10,498 bases of DNA from contig CAYZJI010000026.1 in NCBI GenBank assembly GCA_964479045.1, positions 1 through 10,498 on the forward strand, read 5' to 3'. Positions 7,200 through 10,498 of the stretch are shown piece after piece. A program made the translations under genes and the position numbers. The notes under the pieces were generated by a model, which worked only from the letters and a program-made list of their open reading frames with translations, was not told the origin of the DNA and did not search any database. Origin of the DNA: 2-02-FULL-47-50 sp964479045 (GTDB taxonomy: Bacteria > Pseudomonadota > Gammaproteobacteria > Eutrophobiales > Eutrophobiaceae). The stretch's first letter is position 1. The number at the start of each line of letters is the position of its first letter.

Positions 7200-7472
7200 T
7201 TGAAAAAATATTTACTGTTCGGTTGCATCTTCAGTCTGGTTACACTGAGTGCAACCGCGCAGGATGGGAAACAACTGCATGATGATTTTTGCGTGAGCTG
7301 CCACACAGCGGCCATCTATACCCGCGAGGAGCGTATTGTGAACAGTTATCCGGAACTGCAGGAACGGGTTCGGCAATGTGAACTGGCCAATAACCTTACC
7401 TGGTTTGATGATGAAATTGAGGCTGTGATTAATTATCTCAACGTGAATTACTATCAGTTTGAGATTAAATAA
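7200..7472 (+). CDS. Small secreted monohaem c-type cytochrome
   Basis: A 90-residue precursor with a Sec signal peptide (KKYLLFG followed by a hydrophobic core; likely cleavage after ATA at residues 18-20) and a single haem-binding motif CVSCH at 31-35, so it should be a periplasmic cytochrome c matured by the Ccm system. The mature part of about 70 residues contains no methionine at all, so the usual Met distal ligand of class I cytochromes is missing; a third cysteine sits at C60 (RQCELANN), followed by LTWFDDEIEAVINYLN at 66-81. I recognise this general pattern from small proteobacterial cytochromes but know no assigned function or partner. The start is TTG at 7200-7202, the only sensible one before the signal peptide, without a clear ribosome binding site and 5 bases after the protease stop, so translation is probably coupled. 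It converges on recR. Confidence 0.85.
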   Translation: MKKYLLFGCIFSLVTLSATAQDGKQLHDDFCVSCHTAAIYTREERIVNSYPELQERVRQCELANNLTWFDDEIEAVINYLNVNYYQFEIK

Positions 7473-7496
7473 TTCCCCAAATCAATATCCTCCGCT

Positions 7497-8090
7497 TCAG
7501 ATTTCCCGGCGTCCGGCAAGAGCATGCGAAATCGTGCTGGTGCCGATATATTCCAGTTCGCCGCCCATCGGAATGCCATGGGCAATACGGGTCGCCCGCA
7601 GGTGACGGCTGCGCACCATTTCACTGATGAAATGCGCTGTAGCTTCACCCTCGACGGTGGTATTGGTTGCGAGGATCACTTCCTTGATCTCACCCTCATT
7701 CAACAAAGCCGATAACTGATCCAGTCCGAGTTGTTCCGGGCCGATACCGTCGAGCGGTGACAAATGCCCCATAAGCACAAAATAAAGTCCCCTGTAATCC
7801 GCTTCCTCAATCGCATAAACATCCGCCGGATTTTCCACCACACATAACAATGAACGATCACGTTTGCCGCTCTGACACAGACGGCAGATTTCAGACTCAC
7901 TGAACGTACGGCACCGTTTGCAATGACCGATCAGGTCCATTGCCTTGTTCAGGGATGCAGCCAGTTGCCGGGCGCCTTCCCGGTTACGCTGCAGCAGGTG
8001 ATAGGCGATGCGTTGCGCGGATTTCCTGCCGATACCAGGCATGCAGCGCAAGGCTTCTATAAGTTGTTCGAGCGCCGTGGATTCGGTCAT
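7497..8090 (-). CDS. recR: Recombination mediator protein RecR
   Basis: RecR, with RecO (and RecF), helps load RecA on SSB-coated single-stranded gaps. The 197 residues match the family length. A helix-hairpin-helix covers MPGIGRKSAQRIAYHLL at 17-33, a four-cysteine zinc finger is formed by C57, C60, C69 and C72, and a Toprim domain begins at LCVVENPADVYAIEE (82-96) and continues through ILATNTTVEGEATA (139-152). The C-terminal IAHGIPMGGELEYIG segment is highly typical. The ATG lies 16 bases past the ybaB stop codon; no Shine-Dalgarno sequence is visible, so translation may depend on coupling in the dnaX-ybaB-recR unit. It is the last gene of the block and faces the cytochrome gene 24 bases away with no terminator hairpin seen. 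Confidence 0.97.
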   Translation of the reverse strand: MTESTALEQLIEALRCMPGIGRKSAQRIAYHLLQRNREGARQLAASLNKAMDLIGHCKRCRTFSESEICRLCQSGKRDRSLLCVVENPADVYAIEEADYRGLYFVLMGHLSPLDGIGPEQLGLDQLSALLNEGEIKEVILATNTTVEGEATAHFISEMVRSRHLRATRIAHGIPMGGELEYIGTSTISHALAGRREI

Positions 8091-8106
8091 GCAGATGAAG
8101 AGGTGA

Positions 8107-8430
8107 TCAAAATGGCAGCTTCATGCCCGGTGGCAGATTGAAGCCGGCGGTCACTCCTGACATTTTTTCCTGGGTTGCGGCTTCCACGCGACGGTTGGCA
8201 TCATTCACAGCCGCTGCTACCAGATCTTCCAGCATGTCCTTGTCATCCTGCAGCAGCGTGGGATCAATCTGCACGCGTTTCACATCATGCCGCCCGGTCA
8301 TGGTCACTTTCACCAGTCCCGCTCCGGATTCACCCATCACTTCCATGTTTGCAATCTCTTCCTGCGCCTTCTGCAGGTTTTCCTGCATCTTCTGCGCCTG
8401 CTTCATAATATTGCCCATTCCACCTTTCAT
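8107..8430 (-). CDS. ybaB: YbaB/EbfC family nucleoid-associated protein
   Basis: A 107-residue DNA-binding protein that forms tweezer-like dimers and associates with the nucleoid; its precise role is unsettled. Seen here are the Gly/Met-rich start MKGGMGNIMKQAQKMQENL, an alpha-helical N-terminal arm (about 5-30), the central GLVKVTMTGRHDVKRVQIDP (38-57), an acidic helix (about 61-90) and the Pro/Gly tail FNLPPGMKLPF. All are typical of the family. The ATG has GAGGG 11 bases upstream, a somewhat distant ribosome binding site. It lies 26 bases downstream of dnaX and 16 bases before recR. The dnaX-ybaB-recR order is conserved widely in proteobacteria and suggests a link to replication or repair. 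Confidence 0.96.
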   Translation of the reverse strand: MKGGMGNIMKQAQKMQENLQKAQEEIANMEVMGESGAGLVKVTMTGRHDVKRVQIDPTLLQDDKDMLEDLVAAAVNDANRRVEAATQEKMSGVTAGFNLPPGMKLPF

Positions 8431-8456
8431 TGCTTAATCAACCCTCAATATAAAAT

Positions 8457-10031
8457 TCATTCTGAGTGTGGACGTATGGAATTCCTGTCCACTGTTGCAT
8501 CAAACATCTCTTTCAGCATTCTGATATTAGGATCATTTTCCAGTGCCCGTTCTGCCGCACGCTGCCGCTCCTGTTCTTCACGCGCCTTGCTCTGTGCCGG
8601 TGTTTCAGCCGCTGGGTCTTCCACGGTAATCACCATTTTAATGTGTTCACCGAAACGGGTCTTGAGGGCAGCGTGTAAACGATCTTTTTGTGCAGTATTC
8701 AGCAGATGTTCCTGCGCTGGAGATAAAACAAGGTGGACCTTGTCACGCGTGTGTTCCTTCAATACACAATGTCCGGCAAACTCCTTCACCAGACCTGCCA
8801 GCGCCATTTCATCAATAATATCGCGCCAGTCTTCCATTCTTCCGCTTTCTGCAGGTGCCGGTGTGATTGTCGCAGTTTGTTGCACAGATGATGACAGTGC
8901 TGGAGTTGTACTGCCGGTTGTGGTTACGTGCAGTGGTTTTTGTACTGGCGCAGATGGTTTGAAGGCCAGCATACGTATCAGTGTCATGGCAAAACCCGAG
9001 CGTGGGTCCGGAGCGAATGCCAGATCACGCCGGCCAGCCAGCCCTATCTGGTAAAAGAGTTGCACATCTTCACAGCTGATCCGGCTGGCGAGTTGCAGTA
9101 CGCCAGGATCCACATCTGAAATCTGTACAGATTCCGGCACCAGCTGACACACTGCGAGTTTTTGTAACAGTGAGAGCAGTTCCACCAGCACAGCATCATA
9201 ATCCGGATGATGTTCCGCCATCTGATCCACGCGTTCGAACACCAGTTTGGGATCACCCGCCACCAGCGCTTTCAGCAATCCGTATAATTCCAGTGCATCG
9301 ATAGTACCGAGCATGGCTCGAACATTCGCCTCCTGCAGAGTGCCCCCGCCATAAGCAATCGCCTGATCGAGGAGACTCAGGGCATCACGCAAACTGCCGT
9401 CTGCTGCGACAGCAATCAGATGCCGTGACACTGCATCACTACCGATAGTTTCCTGCTGCAGGATACGTTCAAGCTGCTGTTCGATTTGTTCAACACTCAG
9501 TACCTTGAGATTGAACTGCAAACAGCGCGACAGGATTGTTACCGGAATTTTTTTGGCTTCTGTGGTGGCCAGCAGAAATTTGACATAGGGCGGAGGTTCT
9601 TCGAGGGTTTTCAGCAGCGCATTGAAACTATGTCCGGAAAACATATGTACTTCATCGATCAGATACACCTTGTAACGCCCTGCTGCCGGTGCATATTGCA
9701 CGTTGTCCATCAAGTCGCGGGTCTCATCGACTTTAGCGCGGGAAGCGGCATCCACTTCAATCAAATCAACAAAGCGGCCTTCATCAATACTTACGCAGGC
9801 AGAACAGCTACCGCAGGGTTTTGAACTTACACCCTGTTCGCAATTCAGACATTTGGCCAGAATGCGTGCCAGTGTAGTTTTTCCGACACCGCGAGTTCCC
9901 GTGAATAAATAGGCATGATGGAGACGATTATGATCGAGGGCATTGGTCAGCGCCTGCAAAACATGCGTCTGCCCTACCATATCGGCAAACGTGCGTGGCC
10001 GCCATTTACGTGCGAGTACCTGATAACTCAT
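8457..10031 (-). CDS. dnaX: DNA polymerase III subunit tau (DnaX)
   Basis: DnaX is the AAA+ motor of the clamp loader and, as tau, ties the polymerase core and DnaB helicase to it. Seen: Walker A GTRGVGKT at 45-52, a zinc site C64, C73, C76, C79, Walker B LIDEVH at 124-129, and SRC with R169 as arginine finger. Domain III follows to about 370, then a Pro/Thr/Ser-rich linker (about 370-400), and a C-terminal region ending DPNIRMLKEMFDATVDRNSIRP, which resembles the polymerase-alpha-binding domain V of tau. At 524 residues it is shorter than the 643 of E. coli tau, mainly in the linker. No A AAA AAG frameshift site is present near the position used in E. coli, so a gamma form made that way is not expected. 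The ATG lacks a Shine-Dalgarno sequence; TATACT lies 7 bases upstream. It follows the SRP RNA gene on the same strand. Confidence 0.97.
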   Translation of the reverse strand: MSYQVLARKWRPRTFADMVGQTHVLQALTNALDHNRLHHAYLFTGTRGVGKTTLARILAKCLNCEQGVSSKPCGSCSACVSIDEGRFVDLIEVDAASRAKVDETRDLMDNVQYAPAAGRYKVYLIDEVHMFSGHSFNALLKTLEEPPPYVKFLLATTEAKKIPVTILSRCLQFNLKVLSVEQIEQQLERILQQETIGSDAVSRHLIAVAADGSLRDALSLLDQAIAYGGGTLQEANVRAMLGTIDALELYGLLKALVAGDPKLVFERVDQMAEHHPDYDAVLVELLSLLQKLAVCQLVPESVQISDVDPGVLQLASRISCEDVQLFYQIGLAGRRDLAFAPDPRSGFAMTLIRMLAFKPSAPVQKPLHVTTTGSTTPALSSSVQQTATITPAPAESGRMEDWRDIIDEMALAGLVKEFAGHCVLKEHTRDKVHLVLSPAQEHLLNTAQKDRLHAALKTRFGEHIKMVITVEDPAAETPAQSKAREEQERQRAAERALENDPNIRMLKEMFDATVDRNSIRPHSE

Positions 10032-10149
10032 GGCTTATAGTATAAGTCTTTGTAATTATTAGGAGTTATATCCGACCTTGCCTGTCAGGGCCACTACAAT
10101 AAACCAACTAACAATAACATACTACCGCTATCGGAATTCAGGAGATGGA

Positions 10150-10261
10150 GGCGGCCCATACCCGCCTGACCCCGGCACCCGCATCTATCGCTACCGCTGC
10201 TCCCTTCCGGGCCTGACGGGGTTCACGACTTCGCGTCGCGGGGGGACCGGTACAGGCCACC
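10150..10261 (-). ncRNA. ffs: Signal recognition particle RNA, small bacterial type (4.5S RNA)
   Basis: The RNA binds Ffh and directs ribosomes making membrane proteins to FtsY and the translocon. On the minus strand the stretch complementary to 10196-10217 contains GUCAGGCCCGGAAGGGAGC, nearly identical to the E. coli 4.5S apical region, with the GGAA tetraloop closed by CCC/GGG. The ends pair over 13 consecutive positions (10249-10261 with 10150-10162, including G-U pairs), which fixes the mature RNA at about 112 bases, close to the 114 of E. coli. Exact ends may differ by a few bases. Location just upstream of dnaX and downstream of tRNA-Ser is a familiar gammaproteobacterial arrangement. 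No intrinsic terminator follows, so some transcripts may run into dnaX. Confidence 0.95.
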
Positions 10262-10275
10262 ATGTGAGGGTGTGG

Positions 10276-10304
10276 ATGTTAGTATTATTTCGTTTACAGA
10301 ACAA
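10276..10304 (-). promoter_or_regulatory. Candidate promoter of the SRP RNA gene
   Basis: On the minus strand TTGTTC (10299-10304) is spaced 17 bases from TAACAT (10276-10281). Transcription would start about 7 bases before the mature 5' end, leaving a short leader for RNase P, as known for E. coli 4.5S RNA. Both boxes are imperfect and TAATAC a few bases upstream is an alternative -10. Confidence 0.35.
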
Positions 10305-10444
10305 ATGAACGAGCGCGCGGTACTCAATCGGTACATCCACGTACCTTGCTCTGCAAGCCACGCTGTGCATGGTAAATCGACTGCCCTGCCGGTTTATCCC
10401 AGATTTTCTAATTCGCAGCCCCGGGGATTGCTGTTCAGTTTATC

Positions 10445-10498
10445 TGGCGGAGAGGGCGGGATTCGAACCCGCGATACGCTTTTGACGTATACACACTT
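10445..10498 (-). tRNA. tRNA-Ser, 3' part (anticodon outside window, probably GGA)
   Basis: The minus strand from the right edge reads: the 3' side of the anticodon arm (AAGTGTG), a long variable arm (ATACG and CGTAT around a TCAAAAG loop), a T arm GCGGG-TTCGAAT-CCCGC, the acceptor 3' strand CCTCTCC, discriminator G and an encoded CCA (10445-10447). The long variable arm and G73 identify a class II tRNA-Ser. The GTGTGTATACG stretch resembles the same part of E. coli tRNA-Ser(GGA), so I infer that isoacceptor; the anticodon itself lies beyond the window. About 183 bases separate it from the SRP RNA gene, with no terminator I would trust. Confidence 0.92.

Noticed and set aside
8287..9054. Open frame of 255 codons on the plus strand opposite dnaX and ybaB
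   Set aside because: It is antisense to two firmly identified genes, has low-complexity Ser/Arg/Cys-rich composition and no known domain.
9548..9554. Run of seven A residues in dnaX (minus strand) as a frameshift site
   Set aside because: It falls inside the AAA+ domain at about residue 160, frame GCC AAA AAA ATT. A shift there would give a short truncated product, not a gamma-like subunit.
10078..10308. Open frame of 76 codons on the plus strand
   Set aside because: It lies across the SRP RNA gene on the opposite strand; codon content follows the RNA's GC-rich helix and there is no ribosome binding site or recognisable protein.
10404..10436. Possible terminator after tRNA-Ser around CCCCGGGG
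   Set aside because: The palindrome has no room for a loop and no T-run follows on the minus strand, so I do not call an intrinsic terminator.
1..10498. CRISPR array, prophage, insertion sequence or defence island
   Set aside because: No spaced direct repeats, transposase, integrase, toxin-antitoxin or restriction genes are present; all long frames are housekeeping or the protease-cytochrome pair.

Overview
This window reads as a chromosomal housekeeping region of a gammaproteobacterium with mid-range GC. The basis is gene order. The series orn, nnr, tsaE, amiB, mutL, miaA on the minus strand is the arrangement known from E. coli and relatives, where queG normally lies between orn and nnr but is absent here. 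The series tRNA-Ser, 4.5S (SRP) RNA, dnaX, ybaB, recR is also a common gammaproteobacterial block. I cannot name a genus. The M48 protease and c-type cytochrome pair between the blocks suggests an environmental respiratory bacterium rather than an enteric one, but that is inference.

Layout from left to right. Bases 1-5882 are a minus-strand block read right to left: orn (oligoribonuclease), nnr (NAD(P)HX repair), tsaE (tRNA t6A ATPase), amiB (cell-separation amidase), mutL (mismatch repair) and the first 49 codons of miaA (tRNA i6A transferase), which runs off the left edge. nnr and tsaE overlap by 4 bases and mutL and miaA are 4 bases apart. A 138-base AT-rich spacer with inverted-repeat ends separates tsaE from amiB and probably carries a promoter. 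Bases 5950-7472 are a plus-strand pair: a Ste24-type M48 membrane protease, then a small secreted monohaem cytochrome c starting 5 bases after it. A short divergent promoter region (about 5883-5949) sits between orn and the protease. Bases 7497-10498 are a second minus-strand block: tRNA-Ser (3' part, at the right edge), SRP RNA, dnaX, ybaB and recR. recR converges on the cytochrome gene with only 24 bases between them.

The genes cover RNA turnover and modification (orn, tsaE, miaA), metabolite repair (nnr), DNA replication and repair (dnaX, recR, mutL, perhaps ybaB), protein targeting (SRP RNA), cell-wall splitting (amiB), and membrane or periplasmic functions (protease, cytochrome). All coding frames are intact and I see no mobile element, CRISPR array, prophage or defence system. 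The points most worth checking are small: a MutL whose C-terminal endonuclease motif is degenerate, a cytochrome with no methionine available as distal ligand, possible leaderless starts for the M48 protease and dnaX, a tau protein without a canonical frameshift site for gamma, and short repeats in the intergenic regions. I found no evidence for a large undescribed system here.
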